Source: Pedobacter helvus
GTDB taxonomy: Bacteria > Bacteroidota > Bacteroidia > Sphingobacteriales > Sphingobacteriaceae
Direction of reading: 5' to 3'
Length of the DNA stretch: 64,000 nucleotides
Assembly: GCF_005925325.1 (NCBI RefSeq)
Contig: NZ_SRMP01000007.1
Coordinates: forward strand, 124,001 to 188,000
Shown one piece after another: positions 45,057 to 54,930 of the stretch. Position 1 is the first letter of the stretch. Every line of letters begins with the position of its first letter. The translations under genes and the position numbers were made by a program. The notes under the pieces were generated by a model. That model saw only the letters and a program-made list of their open reading frames with translations, did not search any database and was not told where the DNA came from.

Positions 45057-45128
45057 GTTACTTTCATTCGCCTTTATCCTATTCAAGCTCAACTTATACT
45101 CTTAACTTTTCACTTTTTTAACTTCTTA

Positions 45129-46847
45129 CTACCAACTTGGGTTCTGTTTTAAAATACCATTACTCTTAAAAACTTCTCTTCTTGGAATTGGGTAGAGATA
45201 CATATGATCTGCAAATTTCTTTTGGTAAAGATTTGGCAGCGTAACCGGCGTATAAGTAAAGGTGCCGTTGGCGTTTCTTACCACATCCATTCCTTTGACT
45301 GGTTGGGTCAATATGTCTTTTGCTTTTTTCCAACGGATCAAATCATACCATCTAAAATCCTCGAAAGCCAATTCTACAGCACGCTCTCTTACAATAGCAT
45401 CCCTTAATTGTTCTTGCGTTAAGTTCGGTGCCAAATCCGGCATCCCTACCCTTGTTCTAATCAAGTTCACATCGGCTATTGCTAAAGCTCTATTGCTTGC
45501 TGTGTTAGCACTTTCATTCAGCGCTTCGGCATGGTTCAACAACACTTCAGCATATCTAAAGAAGATAAAATTGAAAAGTGAGCGTTGTGTTGTGTTTCTC
45601 ACATAAACCTCTGGCCACATTTTACGGCAATAGTACCTAGTTGCAGAATAGATGATGTTATTTGGTCTAAAATCATCGCCGTAAGTATAAGTACCGGTGG
45701 CAGCATTAAATTGCGACCACATGCCCATGGTTCTGCCCTGCCAAGATGCGCCATTGTAAAGGATGTTTGCTGCAAAACGAGGATCACGGTTTTTGTAAGG
45801 TTTTTGTGGATCGTATCCTGAAGTTGCATCGGTAATTGGAGCACTACTCGTAATTGTTCCAGTACCATCTTTCTTCACAGCTTCGTAGATATCTACGTGA
45901 TTTTGTGTTGGGTTCATCGAACCTTGGGCACCACCAGAACCCGGCGACATTACAAAGTCTAGCAAGAAACCATCAATCACACGTGGCGGACGGATCTTGA
46001 TCATAATGTACTCTGAAGAGGTTGGCACATTCATGATATCATTGTACGTAGCCTGTAGGGAATATTTATTCAGATCCATTACCGCTTTTGCCGCTTCGGC
46101 CGCAGCTGTCCATCTAGAAAGCTCATTTGTTGGATTATTGATTGGGCTTGCCGCATATAACAATACCCTTGCCTTTAATGCCATTGCGGCTCCTTTTGTT
46201 GCACGACCATAATTGGAAGTGGGGTAATCGTCTGGCAAACTGGTTTGTGCCTGTGCTAAATCAGATAAGATGAAAGTTACACATTCTTGGTATGTATTAC
46301 GCGGAATATCAACGTTATCGAATATCCCAGCAGGCTGATCAAAGATGGGTACACCACCAAATCTCTTGATCAACTCGAAATAAAGAAAAGCCCTGATAAA
46401 ATGCATTTCCCCTCTTACCCTTTCGCTATTGGCCACAATAGTTGCGGGCTCGGCAGCTTTCATACGGGTGAGCATCGTATTGGCTACCCTAATGCCTGCA
46501 TAAGCCCTATCCCAAACATCACCAATATCATTTAATTGAGCACCACCGCGTTCGTAATGGTCGTGGAACAAGCCTTGATTTAACGTACGAACGGCTACAT
46601 CAGTGTTACCCGAAACAGCTTCGTCTGATGCTTGGGAAGTAGTACCACGGTGCGCATTAAATCTTGCATAATCATCTATCAAATGATTATAGGCGTTATC
46701 AGCATAAGCTGCAACCAATAATGGATCTTTAAATACTTTTTCTTCATCTAGATCGGCTGTTGGTGTGCGATCTAGGAAATCCTTTTTGCATGAACTAATC
46801 GTTAGAGCAACAAAAAGGAAAATAATGGAATAAAATATGTTTCTCAT
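45129..46847 (-). CDS. SusD-family glycan-binding lipoprotein (locus 2, first pair)
   Basis: A 572-residue SusD/RagB protein with lipobox in LTISSCKKDF, FIRAFLYFELIKRFGG in the helical repeats and RERAVELAFEDFRWYDLIRW near the C-terminus, ending ILKQNPSW. It follows its SusC by 8 bases and corresponds by position to XusB of the Prevotella xylan locus. The 124-base gap with repeats after it separates the first pair from the second. Confidence 0.95.
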   Translation of the reverse strand: MRNIFYSIIFLFVALTISSCKKDFLDRTPTADLDEEKVFKDPLLVAAYADNAYNHLIDDYARFNAHRGTTSQASDEAVSGNTDVAVRTLNQGLFHDHYERGGAQLNDIGDVWDRAYAGIRVANTMLTRMKAAEPATIVANSERVRGEMHFIRAFLYFELIKRFGGVPIFDQPAGIFDNVDIPRNTYQECVTFILSDLAQAQTSLPDDYPTSNYGRATKGAAMALKARVLLYAASPINNPTNELSRWTAAAEAAKAVMDLNKYSLQATYNDIMNVPTSSEYIMIKIRPPRVIDGFLLDFVMSPGSGGAQGSMNPTQNHVDIYEAVKKDGTGTITSSAPITDATSGYDPQKPYKNRDPRFAANILYNGASWQGRTMGMWSQFNAATGTYTYGDDFRPNNIIYSATRYYCRKMWPEVYVRNTTQRSLFNFIFFRYAEVLLNHAEALNESANTASNRALAIADVNLIRTRVGMPDLAPNLTQEQLRDAIVRERAVELAFEDFRWYDLIRWKKAKDILTQPVKGMDVVRNANGTFTYTPVTLPNLYQKKFADHMYLYPIPRREVFKSNGILKQNPSW

Positions 46848-46855
46848 GTTCGTGC

Positions 46856-49800
46856 TTATAATTGAATGTTTACGCCTAAATTGTAGATCCTCGAAGTTGG
46901 ATAAATAGATTGTCTGGAGAAGTCTGAATTACTCACGTTGATATTCTCTGGATCTAAGTACATCTTAAATTTGGTCCAGGTAGCCAAGTTCTGTCCAGTT
47001 ACAAAAACTCTCATTGCAGAAATTTTTAATGGTTCTAACCATCTTTTTGGCAAGTTGTAAGACACTTCGGCATTACGCAGCTTGATGTAAGATGCATCTT
47101 GCAAAATGAAATCGTTTAACTGATAACTGATAAAAGTGTTGCCTCTAGAATGTAGGGCTGGCCAAGTCGCTGTAGCAGCAGTTTGTGGTGTCCATCGGTT
47201 AAGCATAAACTCGTACATCTGCTGACCGTTATTCTGTTCAGTTAAGATCACATCAGAACTTACGTTCGCCACGCCTTGAAACATTAACGAGATAGAAAAT
47301 CCTTTGTAAGCTATTCTCGGAGAAATACTAAAAATATACTCAGGTACCCTAGAGTAGCCGATCGCAGTTCTATCATCACTGTTGATGCGACCATCACCGT
47401 TGATGTCTACATATTTCAAATCTCCTGGAATTGGCGTGCCCAACTCGTTAAGAATGTAATTATTGATATCTTCTTGCGATGTGTAAAATCCGTTGGTAAC
47501 GTAACCGAAAAACTGCCCTACTCGTTTACCTTCCTGTTTTTGATAACTCGGTGCACCGATAGGCTCATCCCGGTTTAAAATCTTGTTACGAGAGAAAGAA
47601 AGCTGCCCGTTGATGCCATAAGTGAGCTCGCCCTTTTGTTTGTTATAATCTAGCTCAATCTCGTAACCTTTATTGTAAACCTTACCAACGTTTAGTGCTG
47701 GATATCCTTGACCTAAAGTAGTTAAACCAGAATTACGTTGTGTTAAAATATCTTTACGGGTCTCATCAAACAAATCTACATTTAAGGTTAGGGCATTTTT
47801 AAAGAACTTACTTTCAAAACCTATGTTTCGCTTTAATCCAGTTTCCCAGGTAATTTCAGGGTTTCCGATGGATGTTGCAGGTAAGTACACAACCGGATAA
47901 GTTACTACACTCGTAGGGTCGCCGAAATGAACTGGCATTCCGGGCCTACTGTAAGCTGGAGTTGATGCGGTGAAGCCTGCAGCGTTACGTAGATAATTTG
48001 TTAGATATAAAAAGCGTTGACCAATCTCATCACTGCCCACCAAGCCATAACTACCACGTAATTTTAAATAGCTCACCCATTTGGCTTCTTTCATGAAATC
48101 TTCGTTACTGATCGTCCATCCAGCAGAAACTGCAGGAAAGAAACCGTATTTTAAACCAACGGGAAAATTCTCGGAACCATTATAGGCTGCATTAAATTCA
48201 GCATAATATTTATCTACGTAGTTATACGTAAAGCGTGTTACCAAGCCTTGCGATGCCCTCGGTGGAGCTGTAGTAGCAGTGGAGCCTTGTACATTAATCA
48301 GCTGGCGAGTTCCTAAAGCCACACCCGATAAGTTATGCTTGCCAAAGTTTCTGTTATAATTAAAGCCTGCCTGAATGTTGGTATGGATTGTTCCACCGTA
48401 TTCGCTAATCAAACCACTTAAAGGTTCATCCCTAGGTCTATCGCCAGAAAGAGTTACCGCCTTGCTATCTCTATCAATCACATAGGCTGCCCAACTAGCA
48501 TTACGACGGGTGGTGTTTTCGAAGTAAGAATCGTAACCAAAATTGGCTTTGAAAGATAGGCCCTCCACTAACTTACCTAAATTGTAATTAACGTTAAAGG
48601 TACTTTGTACGTTATTGTAATCATCATATCTCGTTCCCCAGCGTGTCAAAACTCCCAAAGGGTTCCAAATATTTGTACCTACGCTTGGATTTTGAGCTAG
48701 CCTACCATCGGCTAAAGTAACCGGATAAGCAAAAGCTGGAACTTGTAGGATACGAGAGATCATGGCTTCCACATTGTCATATGAAAAAGATCCAGAGCCT
48801 GAACGCAAACCACTAGGCTGATAACGTTTCTGCAATCTTCCGCCTAACCTTACGCCTACTTCTAAATCTTTCGAAAGCTTGATATCTAAGTTAGACCTAA
48901 AGTTGTAACGGTTATAATTGGGTACAGAACTGATGTCGTAAGGCGAATCGAATTTTTTGAAAATACCATCTTCGAATAAATAGCCCACCGAAGCAAAATA
49001 TTTTACCATTTTGGTGCCGCCGCTCACGTTTACGTTATGTTGTGTTTGTGGATACGCTTTACGGGTTACATAATCGAACCAATTGATATCTGGATATCCT
49101 AACGGATCTGAACCATCTCTAAATTTTTGAAGTGCGTCGGCGCTCCAAGTTGGCGATAGGCCGTCATTTACATTGGCTTCGTTAATCAGGTAGGCGTTGG
49201 TATAAGCATCTAATGCTTTCGGGATGCCCGTATAACTTTGCAAGCTTGCATTGCCACTGTAACTAACTTTAGGCTTACCTTCTTTACCAGATTTGGTGGT
49301 TACGATAATCACCCCATTGGCTCCTCTAATACCAAAAATTGCCGTAGACGAAGCATCCTTTAAAATACTGATATTTTCGATTTCATTAGGATCGATATCA
49401 CCGAAATCTGGACGCTCAATACCATCTACAATAACGATAGCTCCTGAGCCATTATACGTAGCCAAACCACGTATGTTGATGACCGCACTATTAGAACCCG
49501 GCTGTCCGCTACGTTGCACAGCACCTAAACCCGGCGATCTACCAATTAAACTATTAGTTACGTTAGAGGTAGGCGACTGCAGGATTTCCTTATTGCTAAT
49601 GGTGCTGATGGCTCCTGTTAGCGTTGATTTCTTTTGGGCACCATATCCCACAACTACCACTTCGCTTAAGTTTGTATTATCTTCCTTTAAGCTCGCATTT
49701 TGTACGGTGGTACCGGCAGCTACGGTAAGTTCGAGTTGCACAAACCCGATGTAAGAAAAAACCAACGTAGCAGGACCCGCTGAAACTGCAATGGTATATT

Positions 49801-50035
49801 TTCCATCACCATCACTTATAGCTGTAGTAGGTGCATTTTTTACTTTAATGGACGCACCCGGAATAGCTATTCCTTGATTATCTTTAACGACACCCGAGAT
49901 GGTTCTGGTTTGTGCATACAATAAGCTACTACTGATTAGCATTACAAATAGAACAAACGACCTTTTGACTAGGTACGGCATCTGTAAGTATAAACGTCGC
50001 GAATAAAAACTAAATCTTCGGTAAAGTAGAGTCAT
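46856..50035 (-). CDS. SusC-family TonB-dependent transporter (locus 2, first pair)
   Basis: A 1059-residue frame: carboxypeptidase-like domain (ISGVVKDNQGIAIPGASI), TonB-box phrase NLSEVVVVGYGAQKK, plug with ANGVIIVTTKSGK, and a barrel ending in IYNLGVNIQL. The first 18 residues are an arginine-rich extension; an internal ATG at 49981 (MPYLVKRSFVLFVML) gives a better signal peptide, yet the leader spacing seen at other genes here fits 50035, so both starts are open. It is the first gene of the xylan operon and matches XusA by position. Confidence 0.94.
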   Translation of the reverse strand: MTLLYRRFSFYSRRLYLQMPYLVKRSFVLFVMLISSSLLYAQTRTISGVVKDNQGIAIPGASIKVKNAPTTAISDGDGKYTIAVSAGPATLVFSYIGFVQLELTVAAGTTVQNASLKEDNTNLSEVVVVGYGAQKKSTLTGAISTISNKEILQSPTSNVTNSLIGRSPGLGAVQRSGQPGSNSAVINIRGLATYNGSGAIVIVDGIERPDFGDIDPNEIENISILKDASSTAIFGIRGANGVIIVTTKSGKEGKPKVSYSGNASLQSYTGIPKALDAYTNAYLINEANVNDGLSPTWSADALQKFRDGSDPLGYPDINWFDYVTRKAYPQTQHNVNVSGGTKMVKYFASVGYLFEDGIFKKFDSPYDISSVPNYNRYNFRSNLDIKLSKDLEVGVRLGGRLQKRYQPSGLRSGSGSFSYDNVEAMISRILQVPAFAYPVTLADGRLAQNPSVGTNIWNPLGVLTRWGTRYDDYNNVQSTFNVNYNLGKLVEGLSFKANFGYDSYFENTTRRNASWAAYVIDRDSKAVTLSGDRPRDEPLSGLISEYGGTIHTNIQAGFNYNRNFGKHNLSGVALGTRQLINVQGSTATTAPPRASQGLVTRFTYNYVDKYYAEFNAAYNGSENFPVGLKYGFFPAVSAGWTISNEDFMKEAKWVSYLKLRGSYGLVGSDEIGQRFLYLTNYLRNAAGFTASTPAYSRPGMPVHFGDPTSVVTYPVVYLPATSIGNPEITWETGLKRNIGFESKFFKNALTLNVDLFDETRKDILTQRNSGLTTLGQGYPALNVGKVYNKGYEIELDYNKQKGELTYGINGQLSFSRNKILNRDEPIGAPSYQKQEGKRVGQFFGYVTNGFYTSQEDINNYILNELGTPIPGDLKYVDINGDGRINSDDRTAIGYSRVPEYIFSISPRIAYKGFSISLMFQGVANVSSDVILTEQNNGQQMYEFMLNRWTPQTAATATWPALHSRGNTFISYQLNDFILQDASYIKLRNAEVSYNLPKRWLEPLKISAMRVFVTGQNLATWTKFKMYLDPENINVSNSDFSRQSIYPTSRIYNLGVNIQL

Positions 50036-50475
50036 TCAATTTGGCTTAATTGGTTAGTTTAAAATATAGCAAATACCTACTACGCAACTACGGTAGGCGA
50101 TATAGATTTAGATCTAGAAATTTTTGCGTGATCTGAATGTGTAAAGTATTTCAGCTCGGAAATTACACACCTCATTTGGTTAGGTAATAGTTTCATCATA
50201 CATTATTTGGTTGAAGCAAAGATGTTTAGCAAAGCCGAAACAAAAGGGGTAAATTCTTCCGTAATTAGGGGTAAAATTGAGTTTTTAAGACGATGAGGTA
50301 AGTTTTTATGGATTAATGGCTAGGTTTCAGTTATAGATTGTCAGTTTCAACCCCTAGTTGGCGCCCTTGGTAAAATCTGCTGATTATGGGAAAGATCAGC
50401 TAAAATCTGTTGTAGTTAAGACATACGGTTACAAAATTTTGTCAGTTAGAAAAAACGATGAACTAGTGTTCCAAA
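50036..50475. other. Promoter and leader region of the xylan operon
   Basis: This region lies between the regulator gene and the first SusC. In the coding direction TATATTTT (about 50068-50061) precedes TAACCAATT (50056-50048) and the SusC start. TAACCAAAT occurs again at 50182-50174, and a near copy lies at about 50204-50212. The direct repeat AGGGGTAAA is listed separately. No gene is seen. Confidence 0.55.
50245..50275. promoter_or_regulatory. Candidate HTCS operator: direct repeat spaced 22 bp
   Basis: AGGGGTAAA occurs exactly at 50245-50253 and 50267-50275. The centre-to-centre distance of 22 bases is about two helical turns, so two AraC-type HTH domains would lie on the same face of the DNA. 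It sits 210-240 bases upstream of the SusC start and next to the regulator gene's end, a plausible place for an activator site. Confidence 0.45.
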
Positions 50476-53400
50476 TTACATTCCCTGCTTGGCGGCAATA
50501 TATTCTGAAGGTGACATTTCATATTGCTTTTTGAATTCTTTACTGAAATACTTTCTATCATTAAATCCAACAGCAAAGGCGATATCTGCAATTCCCATTT
50601 GATTTTGTTCGAGCAAATAAGCAGCCTGTTTTAAACGAACAGTTTTAATTAAGTCGGCAACGGAAAGATTGGTTATTGCCTGCACTTTTTTATACAATAC
50701 TGTCTTGCTCATTCCAATTTCCTGTGTTAAAGTAGTTACATCAAATTCAGTATTATCCAAGTTTTCTTCAATCACTTTCATCAGCTTTGCTAAAAACTTA
50801 TCGGCGGGCGTTTCTGTCTTAACTGGTTCTGGATTGAGCAAGATATCCCTCACAAATTTCTGCCTGGTCGCTTCCTTAGTTGCTAATATATTTTTAACAT
50901 TTAGTGCTAAAATCTGAATACTAAAGGGTTTGGTGATGTAAGCATCTGCTCCTTTCTCATAGCCATTAATTTGATGGATATAGGCTGCTCTCGCCGTTAG
51001 TAAAATTATCGGAATGTGATTGATACGTTCATCTGTTTTTATGCGCCTACACAATTCCAGACCATCCATTTCTGGCATCATGACATCGCTGATAATCAAA
51101 TCAGGAAGTTCTTTTAGCGCAATTTCTAATCCCTCAACCCCGTTATTTGCCTGTAACACTCGGTAATGCTGTTCAAAAGAACTTTTAATAAAGCCCCTAA
51201 GTTCTAAGTTATCTTCAATGATTAATAACGTATATTTCTGTTCTCCTATTTCAGTTTCTGGCGCTGTGATAATTTCATTAGCGGCCGACTGCAAATAATA
51301 ATGCACTGGATTTTCGCTATTCATATAAGCTGGAATAATCGAATTTTGATCCAAATGTGCAGAACCTAGAGGTAAGGTTACGGTAAAGATTGTTTTGCGA
51401 TGATTAGGATCATCTATGTTGCTAGTAACGTCTATTGTTCCTTGATGTAATTCAACAATATTTTTTGATAGCGCTAAACCAATCCCATAACCGTTATTAG
51501 CAACCTCGTCGTTGTAAACCTGAAAAAATTTGGTAAACAATTGGTTGATGTTACTTTCCGAGATCCCCTTTCCATTATCGATTACTTGCAGTGCTACCTT
51601 ATCGTCGATTTGCTGTATGCTAAGTGTGATCTTACCATTTAACGGAGTAAACTTAAAAGCATTAGACAGTAAATTGAATACTACCTTTTCTAGATGATCC
51701 TTATCAAAAAACACCTCGAGTGTTTCGATATTGGTTTCAAATCGGTAATCAATTTGTTTATCCTGTGCCAAATTTTGAAATGACAAGAAAATTTCCTCAG
51801 CGAACTGAACAATATTACAAGCCGAAAAAGAGAGCTTCATATGTCCGCTTTCTGCTTTACGGAAATCCATTAGTTCGGTCACTAAGCGCATTAATCTATT
51901 GGCATTTTGCTGTACTTGATGTAATTGTCTATGCACTGCATCGTTAAGTCCAGAACCCATTAATAGCTTTTCCAAAGGGCCAAGTATCAACGTTAAAGGC
52001 GTTCTAATTTCATGCGAAATGTTAGTAAAGAAGTCGATTTTCATTTGGTGCAATTCTTCCTGGCGCTCTTTCTCCAAATGTTCTAAATACAATTCTCTTT
52101 TCAAATTTGCACGGTTCTTCTGGAACTTGTAAATCGTAGCCGCGATATAATAGATAAGGATTGCATACACAATAAAAGCCCACCAAGTCTGCCACCAAGG
52201 AGGTAAAACAGTAATTCTAAGTGTAATTGGCTCTGCATTCCACAATCCATCATTATTGGCTGCCTTCACCATGAACACATATTTACCAGGACTCAAATTG
52301 GTATAATTTGCTTCGCGTTGTGTGCCAGAGAAATGCCAATCGTCGCCACTAATACCCTCCATTTTGTAAGCATATTGGTTTTTCTCGGGATTGATATAAT
52401 TTAAAGCGGCAAATTTGATGGTGATGTAACCTTCATCATATTTCAATTCGACATGATCTGAAAAAGTAATTGATTTTTTTAAAGGCGAGTTTGCCGAATC
52501 TACCAATACAGGCTTATTCCTTATCAGGAAATCTGTAAAGGCCAACTTAGGTTTCTTTTTGTTTTTGATTAACCTATCGGGAAAGAAAGAAGTTAAACCG
52601 TTGATCCCTCCAAAAAGCAATTCACCATTTTTTAGTCTAAGAGAAGCATTGGTTTGAAATTGGTTGCTCGCTAGACCGTCATTGGCATTATAATGGCTTA
52701 CCTGTACATTCTTTGCAGTAAACGGTAAAACAAAATCTTTGAAGTGCATCCTGTAAAGACCGTTATCTGTACTCACCCAAATATCGCCCTGCTCATCTTC
52801 AATGATAGCGTGAATTACATCATCCGTAAGATTATCCGTTTCATTTATCGCATAAAACTTATCTGTAATCGGGTTATAATAATTTACGCCTCCGCCATCA
52901 GTACCTATCCAAAGTCTATCTTTAGAATCCTTAAACAAAGTAATGATACTATTATTGTTCAATGTGTTGGGCTTATTGCGTTTGATAAACCTTTTGAAAG
53001 TGTTTTTGGCCCTATCGTAATAATTAAGCCCGTTTTGTGTGCCAATCCAAAGGTTGTTTTGTGCATCTTTGATTAAGGCCACTACGAAGTTGTCACTAAT
53101 ACTTTTTTTATCTTGTGGCGAGTGCACAAAGGTTTGATAAGAACCGTCTGGCTTAAGATAACGCAGACCTCCACCATTTGTGCCTACCCAAACGCCATTG
53201 GTTTCTGGAACAATTGAATTAATTAAGTTTTCACTGAACCTACCCTGAGTTACGGCAAATTTGAAGAAGCGAATTCTTTTAGTGTCTTTGTTGAAATGGC
53301 ATAATCCATCCAAAGTACCTACCCAAAGGTTACCCTCAGCATCTTCGGCCAACGACTTTACACCATTTCGTGTCTGGTTTTGATCATTGCGTATATCGTA

Positions 53401-54609
53401 ATAACGATACGCTCCGGTCTTTCTATTTAAGTAATTTATACCACCACCATAGGTACCCACCCATAGGCCGCCATTTTTATCTTCAGAAATTGCATTAACC
53501 ACTAAGTGTGATAATCCCATTCTATCGCCGATGCGCTCGCCGATATTACCAAAATTAGTATTAGAGGGATAATAGATGTTCAATCCACCGGCAAAAGTTC
53601 CAATCCAAATACCAGCAGCGTCATCGTGCATAAAGCTCCAAATGGTATTATCACTTAAACTATTCGGATCAACAGCACTATGCGTATGATTCGAAAATTG
53701 CCCAGTTTGCGTATCAAATATGCTCAGCCCATTGCGTGTACCTATCCAAATCTGTTTTTGATCGTAAACATAGATATCCCTAATCCAGTTAGAAAGAATA
53801 CTTCGTGGATTACCGTCTTCTGTTTTAAAAATCCGTAATACATCGGTTTGCGGCTCATACCTAAACAAACCTGAAGTTTCTGAACCAAACCATAAATTAC
53901 CTGCTTTATCTTGCTTGATGACAATAATTTTAGAAGTCATTAGCTCTTTCGCATTTGCAATACCTTTCGGCAAAGGCAATAGTCTTTTGGTTTTAGGATC
54001 GAAAAGTTTTAGTCCATTTTTTGAACCCACCCATACTCGTTTCGCTTTATCTTCAAAAAGCGTAAAAGTTACTGAGCTGTACAAATCACTGATGGTTGTA
54101 TCTTTTAGGCCTATCTGTTCTTTTAATACCCATTTCTGCGTATCTACCAGTTTTACACCAGCAAAAGTGGCCGTCCATACGTTTTGATAACTATCAATTA
54201 AAACAGACGAAATGTAATTTCTTCCACCTTTGATATCCTTAATATCCACCCTCTTGAAAACTTCTGTAGCCGGATTGTAGATATTTAAACCGTTGGAAGT
54301 ACCAATCCAGAGTTTTCCGAACTTATCTTCTATAATAGCATTGATCCTGTTGTTACTGATACTCTTAGGCTGATGATTTTGGTGCTTAAACGTACGGAAT
54401 GTATAACCATCATATCGAGTTAACCCTTTCCAATTACCTAACCAAATAAAACCCTTACTGTCTTTTACGATCGTAGAAATAGGACTTTGCGCTAAACCTT
54501 CTTTAAATGAAAGATGTGTGAACTTAATAGATTCCTGTTGCGCTTTTACATCATTAAACGCAAAGCATAGCAATCCCAAAAGAATGGATATATGTAATCT
54601 AAATGCCAA
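50476..54609 (-). CDS. Hybrid two-component sensor/regulator (HTCS), xylan locus
   Basis: A 1377-residue regulator with the same design as the other HTCS: signal peptide (to A23), two sensor propellers (about 28-690, many W-I-G-T strands), Y_Y_Y domain (about 720-800, LSPGKYVFMVKAAN), membrane segment at about 810-830, kinase with FFTNISHEIRTP (His about 865), ATPase with DNGKGIS and GYGIGLALS, receiver with VISDVMMPEMDG-like IISDVMMPEMDG (Asp about 1175), and AraC-type HTH (about 1285-1377, AFAVGFNDRKYFSKEF). It probably senses xylo-oligosaccharides in the periplasm and activates the SusC/SusD operon directly downstream. XusR/XylR-type regulators of gut species hold the same place. Confidence 0.96.
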   Translation of the reverse strand: MAFRLHISILLGLLCFAFNDVKAQQESIKFTHLSFKEGLAQSPISTIVKDSKGFIWLGNWKGLTRYDGYTFRTFKHQNHQPKSISNNRINAIIEDKFGKLWIGTSNGLNIYNPATEVFKRVDIKDIKGGRNYISSVLIDSYQNVWTATFAGVKLVDTQKWVLKEQIGLKDTTISDLYSSVTFTLFEDKAKRVWVGSKNGLKLFDPKTKRLLPLPKGIANAKELMTSKIIVIKQDKAGNLWFGSETSGLFRYEPQTDVLRIFKTEDGNPRSILSNWIRDIYVYDQKQIWIGTRNGLSIFDTQTGQFSNHTHSAVDPNSLSDNTIWSFMHDDAAGIWIGTFAGGLNIYYPSNTNFGNIGERIGDRMGLSHLVVNAISEDKNGGLWVGTYGGGINYLNRKTGAYRYYDIRNDQNQTRNGVKSLAEDAEGNLWVGTLDGLCHFNKDTKRIRFFKFAVTQGRFSENLINSIVPETNGVWVGTNGGGLRYLKPDGSYQTFVHSPQDKKSISDNFVVALIKDAQNNLWIGTQNGLNYYDRAKNTFKRFIKRNKPNTLNNNSIITLFKDSKDRLWIGTDGGGVNYYNPITDKFYAINETDNLTDDVIHAIIEDEQGDIWVSTDNGLYRMHFKDFVLPFTAKNVQVSHYNANDGLASNQFQTNASLRLKNGELLFGGINGLTSFFPDRLIKNKKKPKLAFTDFLIRNKPVLVDSANSPLKKSITFSDHVELKYDEGYITIKFAALNYINPEKNQYAYKMEGISGDDWHFSGTQREANYTNLSPGKYVFMVKAANNDGLWNAEPITLRITVLPPWWQTWWAFIVYAILIYYIAATIYKFQKNRANLKRELYLEHLEKERQEELHQMKIDFFTNISHEIRTPLTLILGPLEKLLMGSGLNDAVHRQLHQVQQNANRLMRLVTELMDFRKAESGHMKLSFSACNIVQFAEEIFLSFQNLAQDKQIDYRFETNIETLEVFFDKDHLEKVVFNLLSNAFKFTPLNGKITLSIQQIDDKVALQVIDNGKGISESNINQLFTKFFQVYNDEVANNGYGIGLALSKNIVELHQGTIDVTSNIDDPNHRKTIFTVTLPLGSAHLDQNSIIPAYMNSENPVHYYLQSAANEIITAPETEIGEQKYTLLIIEDNLELRGFIKSSFEQHYRVLQANNGVEGLEIALKELPDLIISDVMMPEMDGLELCRRIKTDERINHIPIILLTARAAYIHQINGYEKGADAYITKPFSIQILALNVKNILATKEATRQKFVRDILLNPEPVKTETPADKFLAKLMKVIEENLDNTEFDVTTLTQEIGMSKTVLYKKVQAITNLSVADLIKTVRLKQAAYLLEQNQMGIADIAFAVGFNDRKYFSKEFKKQYEMSPSEYIAAKQGM

Positions 54610-54930
54610 CAGGGAAAATGGTTAGTTCTCGTAAAGATATCTATTACTTTGAAAATCACACAAAATAATTACGCAAACGATACCTAGCAGAATTAACTTA
54701 AAAATAGCAAGCGCATTCTATTTTTTCGGCAAATAAATTGCTTGCTTTATTGCGTTTAAGATCCCCTCAGCAATTCTAACAAAACCTAAATCGGTTAAGT
54801 GGGTACCTTATTCGACTGATGAAACACCCAGTCTTACTATTTAAATTCAGTCCAATTAAAAATATTTTTTTTATCACGTGGGATAAAAGCGAGTACCAAA
54901 ACTGTATTGTAGGTGTTACACTTAGTTTAA
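54610..54930. other. Divergent promoter region, regulator versus FecR operon
   Basis: The region separates the minus-strand regulator from the plus-strand FecR operon. It contains AGCAAGC (54706-54712) and its complement GCTTGCT (54740-54746) with a 27-base spacer, and CACGTG near 54877. No sigma-factor gene, complete or broken, is visible in it. I find no clear promoter box for the FecR gene. Confidence 0.5.
54616..54639 (-). promoter_or_regulatory. Probable promoter -7 box and leader motif of HTCS 2
   Basis: In the coding direction TATCTTTA (54639-54632) is followed after seven bases by TAACCATTT (54624-54616), six bases before the start codon. The order and the seven-base spacing are the same as in front of the other HTCS gene. 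Confidence 0.5.

Noticed and set aside
45262..45606. Plus-strand 114-codon open frame
   Set aside because: Antisense to a well-supported SusD gene.
49293..49754. Plus-strand 153-codon open frame
   Set aside because: It lies entirely opposite the plug region of a clear SusC gene and has no family features; it mirrors the SusC codon pattern.
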